From Agromyces agglutinans (GTDB taxonomy: Bacteria > Actinomycetota > Actinomycetes > Actinomycetales > Microbacteriaceae), in the NCBI RefSeq assembly GCF_009647605.1, contig NZ_WJIF01000001.1:169655-233654 (forward strand): a DNA stretch of 64,000 nucleotides. Direction: 5' to 3'. Every line of letters starts with the position of its first letter. The first letter of the stretch is position 1. This document shows, piece by piece, positions 36,442 to 43,989 of this stretch. The notes under the pieces are model-generated. The model worked only from the letters and a program-made list of their open reading frames with translations, made no database searches and had not been told where the DNA came from. Made by a program: the position numbers and the translations under genes.

Positions 36442-37650
36442 CTATTCCCGACCCGGCCGACGCGTTGCAACGCGAGGCAACACAGCCTCGCGTCGCATGG
36501 ACAGCACCCGTGTCGCCGCCTCGTCCAGGCGCGCCTCGGGAATCCGCCCAGACCGCACGGCCTCGGCGATCGACGCCGACAGACCCGCGACCGAGATGCC
36601 GAACGTCGACGGGTCGGCCGGCAGCACGTACAGCAGCAGGTCGGTGCCGGCCGCGACCGCTCGCACGGCGTTCTCCCCCGGATCGGCGTACTCCGCCAGT
36701 CCGTTGTGCTGCAGCATGAGCATGTCGTCGGAGACCACGACGCCGTCGAAGCCGAGCTCCTCGCGCAGGATCCGGTGCCACTCGGCCGAGAGCGAGGCCG
36801 GTGCCGCGTCGACGGCCGGGTAGGCGAGGTGACCGGTCATCACGAGGTCGGCGCCGGCCTCGATGCCGGCTGAGAACGGAAGCGCCGGCCCGGCGCGCCA
36901 CTCGTCGATCGTGAGCGGCGCGACCGGGACCGAGGCGTGCGAGTCGCCCGGCGCCGCACCGTGGCCGGGGAAGTGCTTGAGGGTCGAACCCGCGCGGCCG
37001 GCCTCCCCGGCCACCGCTGCGGCCACGCGGTCGGCGGCGGATGCCGGATCCGTGCCGAGCACGCGATCGGAGATGAACGAGTTCGCGTCCCCCGTCACGT
37101 CCGCCACGATGCCGAAGTTCACGTCGATGCCCGACTGGGCGAGCAGGTCGCCGCGGCGCGCGAACGCCGCCTCGGCATCGGCGGGCGCCAGCGCGCGCAG
37201 GTCGGGCGCCGCCGCGGCGTCGTCCCACGGCAGGCGCTGCACGATTCCGCCCTCCTCGTCGATGCCGATCAGCGTGCGAGCCTCGGGATCGACCTGCACG
37301 GCGCCGGTCAGCGCCGCGAGCTGCTCCGGCGATGCGGGGATGTTGTCGCCCATCAGGATGAGACCCGACACCCCCTGCTCGACGAGGGTGCGAAGCGGTG
37401 CGGGGTCCGTGCCCGGTGCGTGCACCATCAGCAGCGCGGCAGCCTTCTGCTCCAGCGTCATGGAGGCCAGCCGGGTCTCGACCCAGGCCGCGACGGGGTC
37501 CACGGGTGCCGGGGCGGGCGATGGCGTACGCGGCGAGGGCGCCGGGCTCGAGGCATCCGTGGCGCCCGAGGAGACGCCGCCGGCCGCGCACCCGGAGCCG
37601 GCGAGCACCGCCGCGACGACCACGGCGCCGAGGAAACGCTGCACCGACAC
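36442..37650 (-). CDS. GH3-family beta-N-acetylhexosaminidase lipoprotein
   Basis: Predicted cell-surface hydrolase of 402 aa for terminal GlcNAc in peptidoglycan fragments (NagZ-like). Residues 1-21 are a lipoprotein signal ending in LAGSGC, followed by a Ser/Pro/Ala-rich linker to about residue 50. The GH3 barrel has GLILMGDNIPAS, LIGIDEEGGIVQRLPWD, the NagZ signature LKHFPGHGAAPGDSH with catalytic His, and the nucleophile Asp in VVSDDMLMLQHNG. The GTG start at 37650 lies 8 bases after a TAGACT -10 element, giving a leaderless message. Divergent from the APF-like cell-wall gene, so both share an 83-bp promoter region and possibly regulation. Confidence 0.92.
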   Translation of the reverse strand: MSVQRFLGAVVVAAVLAGSGCAAGGVSSGATDASSPAPSPRTPSPAPAPVDPVAAWVETRLASMTLEQKAAALLMVHAPGTDPAPLRTLVEQGVSGLILMGDNIPASPEQLAALTGAVQVDPEARTLIGIDEEGGIVQRLPWDDAAAAPDLRALAPADAEAAFARRGDLLAQSGIDVNFGIVADVTGDANSFISDRVLGTDPASAADRVAAAVAGEAGRAGSTLKHFPGHGAAPGDSHASVPVAPLTIDEWRAGPALPFSAGIEAGADLVMTGHLAYPAVDAAPASLSAEWHRILREELGFDGVVVSDDMLMLQHNGLAEYADPGENAVRAVAAGTDLLLYVLPADPSTFGISVAGLSASIAEAVRSGRIPEARLDEAATRVLSMRREAVLPRVATRRPGRE

Positions 37651-37658
37651 GGGCGTCG

Positions 37659-37664
37659 AGTCTA
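37659..37664 (-). promoter_or_regulatory. -10 element for the GH3 gene
   Basis: TAGACT (minus strand), 8 bases before the GTG at 37650. Confidence 0.5.
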
Positions 37665-37701
37665 CGCTGCGTGTCCGCCCGGCGGCCGGGCATCCGCTGG
37701 G

Positions 37702-37707
37702 TAGACT
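37702..37707 (+). promoter_or_regulatory. -10 element for the APF-like gene
   Basis: TAGACT (plus strand), 26 bases before the ATG at 37734, with a strong GGGGAGGGGG site between. It mirrors the minus-strand element at 37659-37664. Confidence 0.5.
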
Positions 37708-37733
37708 CGCCGGGCCCGGGGAGGGGGTGCGCG

Positions 37734-38927
37734 ATGCTGTTCGATCGACGGATGCCACGACCCCGCGCGCTCGCGGCCGGTCTCGCCGTCGCCGCCGCGC
37801 TCGGCCTCGTCGGCCCATGGTCGCCGCTGGTGGCGGGCAGTGCCGCGTTCGCCGAGGACTACCCGACCTGGGACCAGGTCGAGGCGGCGAAGGCGGACGT
37901 CGCGTCCCGCGAGGCGGAGGCCACCCGCATCGACGGCCTCATCCGAGGGCTCGAGGTCGAGGCCGCCCTGCTGGGCGACGCCGCCGTCGAATCGGCCGCT
38001 CGGGCCGCCGATGCCGAGCTCGCCCGACAGGCGGCGGCCGACGAGGCATCGCGGCTCACCGCCGCAGCAGACGCCGCGGCTGCGGCGGCAGAGGAGTCGT
38101 CGCGCCGCTTCGGACGCACGGCCGCCCTGCTCGCGCGGGCCGGCGGCGCGGACACCACACTCCAGCTGCTCTTCGCATCCGGCGACTCGCAGGAGGCGTC
38201 GGAGGACCCATCCGAGGTGCTGGCGGGGCTCGGGCTCGCGGCACGCGTCGCCGACCTCTACACGGGCGTCGCGCAACGCGCGGAGGTCGAGCGCGCGAAC
38301 GCCGCCGCCCTGCGCGCCCAAGCCGACGTCGCGGCGGGCGAGCGCGATCGACTCGCGGTCGAGGCCGCAGATCGCGCCGTTGCGGCCGAGGCCGCCCACG
38401 AGGCCGCGGAGGCCCAGCTCGCGGGGCAGCGGCAGACGCTGGACACGCTGTACGCGCAGGTCGCGAGCCTGCGCGACCGCACGGTCGACCTCGAGCGCCG
38501 GTACCAGGTCGGCGAGCAGGCGCGGCAGGAGGCCGCCGCACGCGAGGCTGCCGCTCGCGAGGCCGAGGCCGCCGCCGCCGGCGCGATCGGCACGGCGCCC
38601 CCGCCCCCGGGGGTGATCGTCGATCCCGCCGGCGCCAAGGCGTATGCGCGCAGCGCGGTCGCCCGCTACGGCTGGGGCGACGGCGAGTACCAGTGCCTCG
38701 TCCTGCTCTGGACGCGCGAGTCGAGCTGGCGCGCCGACGCGTACAACGCGTCGAGCGGGGCCTACGGCATCCCGCAGTCGCTGCCGGGCAGCAAGATGGC
38801 GGCAGCGGGTGCCGACTGGCGCACCAACGCCGCCACGCAGATCGAATGGGGACTCTCGTACATCTCCGCGCGCTACGGCGCACCCTGCGGCGCGTGGGCG
38901 CACTCCGAGCGGGTCAACTGGTACTAG
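37734..38927 (+). CDS. Secreted coiled-coil protein with C-terminal APF/transglycosylase-like domain
   Basis: Exported cell-wall protein of 397 aa. A signal peptide covers residues about 10-40 (LAAGLAVAAALGLVGPW...AFA). Residues 50-270 are a long Ala/Glu/Arg-rich coiled coil (EVERANAAALRAQADVAAGE) of the kind that binds or regulates peptidoglycan hydrolases. The last 85 residues, after a Pro-rich linker, are the aggregation-promoting factor/lytic transglycosylase-like domain: WTRESSWRADAYNASSGAYG with the catalytic Glu, IPQSLPGSKM, and the C-terminal PCGAWAHSERVNWY. ATG at 37734 with a very strong ribosome-binding site. A role in wall remodelling fits its divergent GH3 partner. Confidence 0.88.
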   Translation: MLFDRRMPRPRALAAGLAVAAALGLVGPWSPLVAGSAAFAEDYPTWDQVEAAKADVASREAEATRIDGLIRGLEVEAALLGDAAVESAARAADAELARQAAADEASRLTAAADAAAAAAEESSRRFGRTAALLARAGGADTTLQLLFASGDSQEASEDPSEVLAGLGLAARVADLYTGVAQRAEVERANAAALRAQADVAAGERDRLAVEAADRAVAAEAAHEAAEAQLAGQRQTLDTLYAQVASLRDRTVDLERRYQVGEQARQEAAAREAAAREAEAAAAGAIGTAPPPPGVIVDPAGAKAYARSAVARYGWGDGEYQCLVLLWTRESSWRADAYNASSGAYGIPQSLPGSKMAAAGADWRTNAATQIEWGLSYISARYGAPCGAWAHSERVNWY

Positions 38928-38946
38928 CGGTACAACTGGAACCGTG

Positions 38947-39783
38947 ATGGATGCCGCCGGACCCGAGATGGATGCTGCTGAGCTCGCGGCCTTCCGCCGG
39001 CACGCGGGCGACGCGACGCTGCTCGCGGGCGGCGCCGCCGCCATCCTGCTCCAGCTCGCCGACCCGCGCGTCGCCCGCGGCGTCGCGCGGCACAGCGCGT
39101 TCCGATCCGACCCGCTCGCGCGACTGCGGGGAACGCTCGACTACGTGTACGCCGTCGGCTTCGGCGACGAGCCGCTCGTGCGCGCCGCGGTCGCGGAGGT
39201 CAACGCGCGCCACCGTCCCGTTCGCGGCCCGGCCGAGGCATCCGCACCGGCGTACTCGGCGTTCGACCGCGACGCGCAGCGCCACGTCGCCTCGACGATC
39301 CTCGCCGTCGCGCTCGACCTGGAGGAACGCGTCGGCGGCCCGCTCGAGCCGGCGACCGCCGACCTCCTCGTGCGCGGCTACGGCGCCCTCGGCGCCAACC
39401 TGCAGGCGAGCCCGGCCGGGTGGCCCGACTCCCGTGCCGCCTTCGATGCCTGGTGGCGGCCCCGTGTCCTCGAGCTCGAGGTGGGCCGTGAAGCGCGCGA
39501 GGTCGCGCGCGCCCTCCTGGTGACACCGAACCTGCCCCGCTGGATGCGTGCCGGGCTCCCGCCACTTCGGGTCGTGACCGCCGCCCTCCTGCCCGAGCCG
39601 GTGCGCAGCGCCTACGGCTTCCGGCTCACCGCCCGCGCTGAGCGGGTCGCCGACGGATGGTTCGACGCGCTCGCCGCGGCGAGGGCCGTCGTGCCCGCGC
39701 CGATCCGCCGCGCACCGATGCGGAATTCCCTCCGGCGGGTGCGCCGACGCACCCGGTACGCTGAGAGCGGGATCGGAACATGA
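38947..39783 (+). CDS. MpaB/DUF2236-family oxygenase-like protein
   Basis: Protein of 278 aa in the MpaB (mycophenolic acid oxygenase)/latex-clearing-protein fold family (DUF2236). Typical blocks are ATLLAGGAAAILLQLADPRV with the GGxxAxLLQLADP pattern, the haem/His region in VNARHRPVRG, and TLDYVYAVGFG. In family members such as Lcp the haem binds through a conserved His and Lys. The start is ATG 38947, or GTG 38944 which would sit 7 bases behind a TACAAC -10. The stop overlaps the next regulator start by 4 bp, so the regulator is co-translated. Substrate unknown. Confidence 0.85.
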   Translation: MDAAGPEMDAAELAAFRRHAGDATLLAGGAAAILLQLADPRVARGVARHSAFRSDPLARLRGTLDYVYAVGFGDEPLVRAAVAEVNARHRPVRGPAEASAPAYSAFDRDAQRHVASTILAVALDLEERVGGPLEPATADLLVRGYGALGANLQASPAGWPDSRAAFDAWWRPRVLELEVGREAREVARALLVTPNLPRWMRAGLPPLRVVTAALLPEPVRSAYGFRLTARAERVADGWFDALAAARAVVPAPIRRAPMRNSLRRVRRRTRYAESGIGT

Positions 39784-40271
39784 CCGAACACGCGCACCGG
39801 GGGGAACCGCTCGACCCGATCGATCGAAGAATCGTCGCGGAACTGAGCCGCGACGGTCGCCTCTCCGTGCGCACGCTCGCCGAGCGCGTGCACATCTCCC
39901 GCACGGCGGCACACAACCGGCTCTTGCACCTCCAGCAGCGCGGCGTGATCACCGGCTTCGGTGCCCAGATCGACCGTCGCGCCATCGGCCTCTCGATCTC
40001 GGCGCTCGTCGTGGTCAGGGTCGGCGACGTGCCCTGGGAGGGCCTCGCCCGGACGCTCGCCGCTCTGCCGTTCGTCGAGAAGGTCCAGGCGGTGTCGGGT
40101 GACCTCGACCTGATCCTGACCGTCAGCGCGCCCGACCACGAGCAGCTCAGCCAGGCGATTCTGCGGGACATCCAGGAACTGCCCGGCGTCGTGTCGACGC
40201 GGTCGCACCTGATCCTCGCCGAGGTACCCGGGCGTCCGCCGGCCCAGGCGCTCGACGTCTGGCGTAAATGA
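39780..40271 (+). CDS. Lrp/AsnC-family transcriptional regulator
   Basis: Regulator of 163 aa. Helix-turn-helix at residues 12-60 (IDRRIVAELSRDGRLSVRTL, ERVHISRTAAHNRLLHLQQRG), RAM domain with ALVVVRVGDVPWEGLARTLA and DLDLILTVSAPDHEQL. It resembles BkdR-type regulators of branched-chain amino acid catabolism in general form only. ATG at 39780 overlaps the MpaB-like stop (ATGA), an arrangement that suggests the regulator controls its own oxygenase partner. Followed by 64 bp that include a short GCGACG-GCG-CGTCGC hairpin before the convergent gene. Confidence 0.92.
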   Translation: MTEHAHRGEPLDPIDRRIVAELSRDGRLSVRTLAERVHISRTAAHNRLLHLQQRGVITGFGAQIDRRAIGLSISALVVVRVGDVPWEGLARTLAALPFVEKVQAVSGDLDLILTVSAPDHEQLSQAILRDIQELPGVVSTRSHLILAEVPGRPPAQALDVWRK

Positions 40272-40335
40272 GGTCGGTGCCGGTCTGCAGCGGCGCTGCG
40301 ACGGCGCGTCGCCGCGGCGAGCTGGGGACGCCGGC

Positions 40336-40881
40336 CTAGAAGAACTCGTCGGGCGTGCCCGCTGCGCGCTCGACATCGCGCGTGTCCTGACCGGCGCCCT
40401 TCAGCTTCGACACCGCCACCCGCAGGCCCGATTCCATCTGCGCCGCCCACGCGTCGGATTCGCGAGCGGTCACCTCGGCGGCACGTGCGCGAGCCTCGGC
40501 CGCCTCGGCGGCCTCGTGCGCGTCGCGCACCTGCCGCAGCGCGAGGCTGATGCCGTAGTAGGCCGCGACCATGGTCGCGATCGGGGCCGCGATGACCGCG
40601 AGGGCGCTGATCGCCGCGCCGGTCGGGCTGAATGCGATGAGCAGGGCGAACGCCAGGAAGAGCACGACGATCGCGACGAGCACCACGAGCATGAAGCGCA
40701 GGTCCCGGCTCCAGATCGACGGCGCAGCCTGGCGCGTGGTGGGTGCCGCCTCGGCGACCGGAGTCGGCTCGCCGTGCTCGGCCCCAGCGCCGGCCTCGGG
40801 TACGGTGCTGAAGATCTCCGTGGGATCCCCTGCCGTGGCACCCTGTGCCGTGGTGGACGGTCGAACCTGTGCGTCTGACAT
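40336..40881 (-). CDS. Small membrane protein with cytoplasmic Ala-rich helix, function unknown
   Basis: Protein of 181 aa that I do not recognise. A 60-residue Ala/Thr/Pro-rich N-terminus is followed by two adjacent membrane segments at about residues 68-90 (FMLVVLVAIVVLFLAFALLI) and 96-118 (AISALAVIAAPIATMVAAYY), then a charged Ala/Glu/Arg helical region (VRDAHEAAEAAEARARAAEV) likely to form a coiled coil. The C-terminus is KGAGQDTRDVERAAGTPDEFF. ATG at 40881 with a perfect AGGAGG. Convergent with the Lrp gene and divergent from the YdjM-like gene across 256 bp. A scaffold or envelope role is speculation. Confidence 0.78.
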   Translation of the reverse strand: MSDAQVRPSTTAQGATAGDPTEIFSTVPEAGAGAEHGEPTPVAEAAPTTRQAAPSIWSRDLRFMLVVLVAIVVLFLAFALLIAFSPTGAAISALAVIAAPIATMVAAYYGISLALRQVRDAHEAAEAAEARARAAEVTARESDAWAAQMESGLRVAVSKLKGAGQDTRDVERAAGTPDEFF

Positions 40882-41137
40882 GAGCCTCCTGCTCCCCCGT
40901 GCTCGGACCACCCCATTCTGTGCCGCGTTCGGGGGACGGTCAAGCGGGCGCGCGGCGCGGCGCGAGTCGGCTCCGGTCGTATGCCGCCGGCGGAATCCGG
41001 CGACGTTCACGCTCGATCCGACGGGTGCCGGGGGTCTCCGGAGTGTCGGCGCGCGACGATACGCTCGAGCCCGTGCACCGTCCCCCGGCCCTCCCTCGAC
41101 CTCGCCGCAGCCACTCCACCCGGGCGGTGTCCGTCCG

Positions 41138-41923
41138 ATGATGGGCGTGAACCACGCGATCACCGGCGCCGCCGCCTGGATCGCGCTCACCGGCGCGGTG
41201 CCGTACCTCACGACTGGCGCGCTCCCCCTCGATCCGATCGGCGTCCTGGCCGGCGCCGCCGTCTGCGCCGGTGCGGCACTGCTGCCCGATGCCGATCACC
41301 ACAGTGCGACGATCGCGCATTCGGTGCCCGTGCTCGGGCGCTTGGTCACCCGCGCGATCGGCGAGGTCTCCGGCGGCCACCGGCACGGCGCGCACTCGCT
41401 GCTCGCCGTCGGCGTGGCCGCGCTGCTGGCCTGGGCGCTGACCCTGCTCACGGTGCCGCTCGACGGGTTCGGCCCGGTCGCGATCGGCGCGGGCGTCGGG
41501 ACGGCCGCGCTCGTGTGCTTCGGCCTCAAGGCGCGCGACTTCGTCGACCGATGGTCGACCGCCTGGCTGCTGGGCATCGCCATGGGGCTCTTCATCGTCG
41601 TCGTGGTGCCCGAGCAGATCGAGTGGTTCCCGGTCGCGGTCGCACTCGGCTACGCCGTGCACCTCGCGGGCGACGCCCTCACGACGGGCGGCCTCCCCGG
41701 CCCATGGTGGCCGTGGGTTCCCCGACCTCCGGCGGCGTTCGCCGAGGTCCCGGTGCTGAACCGCGTGTGGATGCGCAACGGCTACGTCGCCCTCCCCCTG
41801 CTCGGCGACACGGGTTCGCGTCGCGAACGCGCCTTCGGCGCGCTGCTCACGATCTACGTGAGCGTCGCCTCGGGCTACCAGTTGCTGCTCGGCATCGGCA
41901 TCGACCCGCTCTCGATCGTCTGA
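41138..41923 (+). CDS. Metal-dependent hydrolase, YdjM-type membrane protein
   Basis: Membrane protein of 261 aa in the YdjM/YfhO-like DUF457 'metal-dependent hydrolase' family. The characteristic H/D ligands are in NHAITGAAAWIA near the N-terminus, LLPDADHHSATIAHSVP and GGHRHGAHSLLAVGVAALL, suggesting a zinc or iron site at the membrane face. About six hydrophobic segments follow, the last at the C-terminus. In E. coli ydjM is LexA-regulated; I looked for the actinobacterial LexA box in the 256 bp upstream and did not find one. Start ATG 41138 or the adjacent 41141. Reaction unknown. Confidence 0.85.
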   Translation: MMGVNHAITGAAAWIALTGAVPYLTTGALPLDPIGVLAGAAVCAGAALLPDADHHSATIAHSVPVLGRLVTRAIGEVSGGHRHGAHSLLAVGVAALLAWALTLLTVPLDGFGPVAIGAGVGTAALVCFGLKARDFVDRWSTAWLLGIAMGLFIVVVVPEQIEWFPVAVALGYAVHLAGDALTTGGLPGPWWPWVPRPPAAFAEVPVLNRVWMRNGYVALPLLGDTGSRRERAFGALLTIYVSVASGYQLLLGIGIDPLSIV

Positions 41924-41978
41924 CGCGGATCCCCGCCGAAGGGTCGCGGTGCCCGCGCCGCGGTGTCAGGATCGACGC

Positions 41979-42362
41979 ATGGACACGTGGAGTGACGACG
42001 AACTCGACCGCATCGGCACCGCGGAGGAACTGCGCATCTCCTCGCGGCGCAGCGACGGCAGCTTCAGCAAGCCGATCACCATCTGGGTCGTCAGGGTGGG
42101 CGACGACCTCTTCGTGCGCAGCGCCTATGGCGCCGACAACCCCTGGTTCGCCAACGCCCGCCGCCGCGGCGCCGGCCGCATCTCCGCGGTCGGCGTCGAA
42201 CGCACGGTCGCCTTCGAGGATGCCTCGGATGCGTCGGCCGAGGCGATCGACGCGGCGTACCACGCGAAGTACGACCCGGTGAGCAGCCCGCGCATCGTCG
42301 CCACGGTCGTCGGCGAACGAGTGCACCCGCTCACCATCAGGCTGGTGCCGCGTTCGGAGTGA
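41979..42362 (+). CDS. DUF2255-family protein
   Basis: Soluble 127-aa protein of the DUF2255 family (split-barrel flavin reductase-like fold, inferred). It shows W-S-D-D-E-L near the N-terminus, then ISSRRSDGSFSKPITIWVV and RVGDDLFVRSAYGADNPWF, as in this family. Such proteins are small, often single genes, and possible F420 or FMN binding is unproven. ATG at 41979. It follows the YdjM-like gene in the same direction with a 55-bp gap. The stop is close to the convergent VOC gene (18 bp). Confidence 0.85.
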   Translation: MDTWSDDELDRIGTAEELRISSRRSDGSFSKPITIWVVRVGDDLFVRSAYGADNPWFANARRRGAGRISAVGVERTVAFEDASDASAEAIDAAYHAKYDPVSSPRIVATVVGERVHPLTIRLVPRSE

Positions 42363-42380
42363 GCGCGGGCACCGGCGCCA

Positions 42381-42722
42381 TCACGCGTCGGTCGACTGGT
42401 CCATGACGTAGATCGCCAGGCCTGCGGGGTCGCGATAGGTCGCTTGGAAGCCGCCCGGTATCTCCATCGGCGCCTCGATCACCTCGAGCGCCGCGGCGTG
42501 CTCCTCATGGAAGCGCGCGACGCTGTCGACGACGAAGACCGGCCCCGCCGGAGCATCCGGATCGTTGGCGTCGAGCATGAGCTGCACATCGCTGCCGGGA
42601 AGGCCCAACGCGACGGTCGTGTCACCCTCCCTCCAGATCTCCTCCGCGCCGAAGACGTCGCGGTAGAGCGAGAGCGAGGCCGGCAGGTCGGCCGTGGGCG
42701 CGAACAGGAACTCGAGCTTCAT
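42381..42722 (-). CDS. VOC-family (glyoxalase/bleomycin resistance-like) protein
   Basis: Single-domain vicinal-oxygen-chelate protein of 113 aa that would dimerise into the beta-alpha-beta-beta-beta fold. The pattern FLFAPTADLPASLSLYRDVFG, VALGLPGSDVQLML and the C-terminal ATYRDPAGLAIYVMDQ with the metal-ligand Glu/Asp position replaced by hydrophobics is similar to uncharacterised VOC proteins. ATG at 42722. Divergent from a TetR gene; the 58-bp intergenic region is AT-rich and contains two TAACGT elements, so the TetR protein probably controls this gene. Confidence 0.85.
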   Translation of the reverse strand: MKLEFLFAPTADLPASLSLYRDVFGAEEIWREGDTTVALGLPGSDVQLMLDANDPDAPAGPVFVVDSVARFHEEHAAALEVIEAPMEIPGGFQATYRDPAGLAIYVMDQSTDA

Positions 42723-42780
42723 GACGGTTTCCTTCGTGTCGTAACGTGATTTCTTCTCAGCATAACGTCATTATGGAACC
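42723..42780. promoter_or_regulatory. Intergenic operator/promoter region, VOC gene and TetR gene
   Basis: TAACGT at 42742-42747 and ATAACGT at 42762-42768 are direct repeats 20 bp apart. The second one lies within the imperfect palindrome ATAACGTCATTAT. The region is strikingly AT-rich for this genome. A TetR operator is a good inference. Confidence 0.45.
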
Positions 42781-43395
42781 ATGCGCGAGTGGATTCCGAT
42801 ATCGACCTCACCGAAAGGACGGCTCGTCCTGGAGGCCGCCCGGGCATTCGGGACGCGGCCCTACGACGAGGTCACCGTGACCGACCTGTCGCGTGCCGCC
42901 GAGGTCACCACCGGTGCGCTCTACCATCACTTCGAGGGCAAGCAGGGCCTCTACGGATTCGTGCGTGCCGACATCGAACGCCGCCTGCTGGACCGCATCG
43001 AGGGCGCCGCCGCCGCGATGGCCGACGACGATCCCTCCGCACGACTGTCGGCGGCGATGACGGTCGGCTTCGAGTACGCGGTGCGCGGCGGGTTCCTTCG
43101 CCTGCTCGCCGATCCACCGCGCACCGGCGACACCGACGAGCTCGCGGAGGCATTGGGAGGCCTGTGCGTGCCGGCCTCGGCCCAGCTCGGCGTCATCCTC
43201 GCTGCGGCGTGGCGGGCAGCTGTCGGCGCGGTCGCGGGCGGGACGGATGCCGACGCGGTTCGCGAGGCGCTCGAGCGCCTTCACGTCACTTGCGCGAGCG
43301 CCGACGACGGCCACCCGATCGGCGCAGACGAAGAAAGCCCCCGGCCGACGGCCAGGGGCTTTCAAGATGTCGGAGAACCGACGTGGTGGATCTGA
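42781..43395 (+). CDS. TetR/AcrR-family transcriptional regulator
   Basis: Repressor of 204 aa. The DNA-binding domain is at residues about 12-60 (AARAFGTRPYDEVTVTDLSR, AEVTTGALYHHFEGKQGLY, the YHHF motif being typical). The ligand-binding helical domain follows to about residue 175. The last 20 residues, from DEESPRPTARGFQ to PTWWI, are read through the terminator and the 3' end of the tRNA-Ala gene on the other strand; the stop at 43393-43395 lies inside the tRNA. The true C-terminus may therefore be atypical. ATG at 42781. Divergent from the VOC gene, which it likely represses. Confidence 0.85.
   Translation: MREWIPISTSPKGRLVLEAARAFGTRPYDEVTVTDLSRAAEVTTGALYHHFEGKQGLYGFVRADIERRLLDRIEGAAAAMADDDPSARLSAAMTVGFEYAVRGGFLRLLADPPRTGDTDELAEALGGLCVPASAQLGVILAAAWRAAVGAVAGGTDADAVREALERLHVTCASADDGHPIGADEESPRPTARGFQDVGEPTWWI
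43333..43363 (-). terminator. Intrinsic terminator of tRNA-Ala
   Basis: GAAAGCCCC / GGGGCTTTC stem with an inner GGCC/GGCC pair, followed by TT in the minus-strand direction. It starts 21 bases after the tRNA and lies inside the C-terminal coding part of the TetR gene. Confidence 0.85.
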
Positions 43396-43459
43396 GGGGA
43401 CTCGAACCCCTGACCCCCTGCATGCCATGCAGGTGCGCTACCAGCTGCGCCACAGACCC
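43384..43459 (-). tRNA. tRNA-Ala (anticodon GGC)
   Basis: Acceptor stem GGGTCTG / CAGATCC with the G3-U70 wobble pair that identifies tRNA-Ala. The anticodon stem CCTGC/GCAGG encloses ATGGCAT, giving anticodon GGC. The T-arm has GGTTCGAGTCC. The CCA end is encoded (43384-43386). Confidence 0.97.
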
Positions 43460-43532
43460 GTTCGTTTCCGCTCTCGCGGCAACGGATTCAAGATTACACC
43501 AGCGGGAGCCGGGAAATGAAATCGAGGCGACC

Positions 43533-43922
43533 TCACTGCGAGGCGTCGGTGGCGGATGCCTGGACCATCGGCTCGACGGGGATGACGGGGCAGTCGAGCC
43601 ACAGGCGTTCGAGGCCGTAGTACATGCGGTCCTCGCGGTGGAAGACGTGCACGACGAGGTCGCCGAAGTCCAGCAGCACCCAGCGGCCGTTCTCGCGGCC
43701 CTCACGGCGCGCCGCCTTGGCACCGGCCTCGACCAGGCGGTCCTGGACCTCGTCGGAGATGGCGAGCACCTGGCGTTCGCTCGTGCCGGTGACGAGCAGG
43801 AAGACATCGGCGAACGGCGTCGGCCCGGAGACGTCGAGGGCGACCAGGTCTTCGCCGCCCTTCGCATCGGCCGCGCGTGCGGCGACCGCGGTGAGTTCGA
43901 GGGCGTGCGAGGAGGCGGTCAT
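43533..43922 (-). CDS. rsfS: Ribosomal silencing factor RsfS
   Basis: Binds ribosomal protein L14 and blocks joining of the subunits, shutting down translation in starvation; 129 aa. The Oligomerization/RsfS-fold landmarks are VALDVSGPTPFADVFLLVTG, GRENGRWVLLDFGDLVVHVFH and YYGLERLWLDCP. ATG at 43922. It is the last gene of the leftward rplU-to-rsfS run; nadD and rsfS are neighbours in most bacteria, here with one membrane protein gene in between. The C-terminal tail VQASATDASQ is likely disordered. Confidence 0.96.
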   Translation of the reverse strand: MTASSHALELTAVAARAADAKGGEDLVALDVSGPTPFADVFLLVTGTSERQVLAISDEVQDRLVEAGAKAARREGRENGRWVLLDFGDLVVHVFHREDRMYYGLERLWLDCPVIPVEPMVQASATDASQ

Positions 43923-43989
43923 GCGGTCCTTTCGGGACGGTGCGTGCGGCGCAGGACGGCCGCTCGAGTCGATGCGAGCGTGGCGCGCA

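Noticed and set aside
37398..37733. N-terminal extension of the APF-like protein to 37398
   Set aside because: The extension overlaps the divergent GH3 start and promoter and is Arg/Pro-rich; ATG 37734 has a strong ribosome-binding site and gives a signal peptide.
40882..41137. A short protein in the 256-bp region before the YdjM-like gene
   Set aside because: Open frames there are Arg/Pro-rich and lack a start with a ribosome-binding site.
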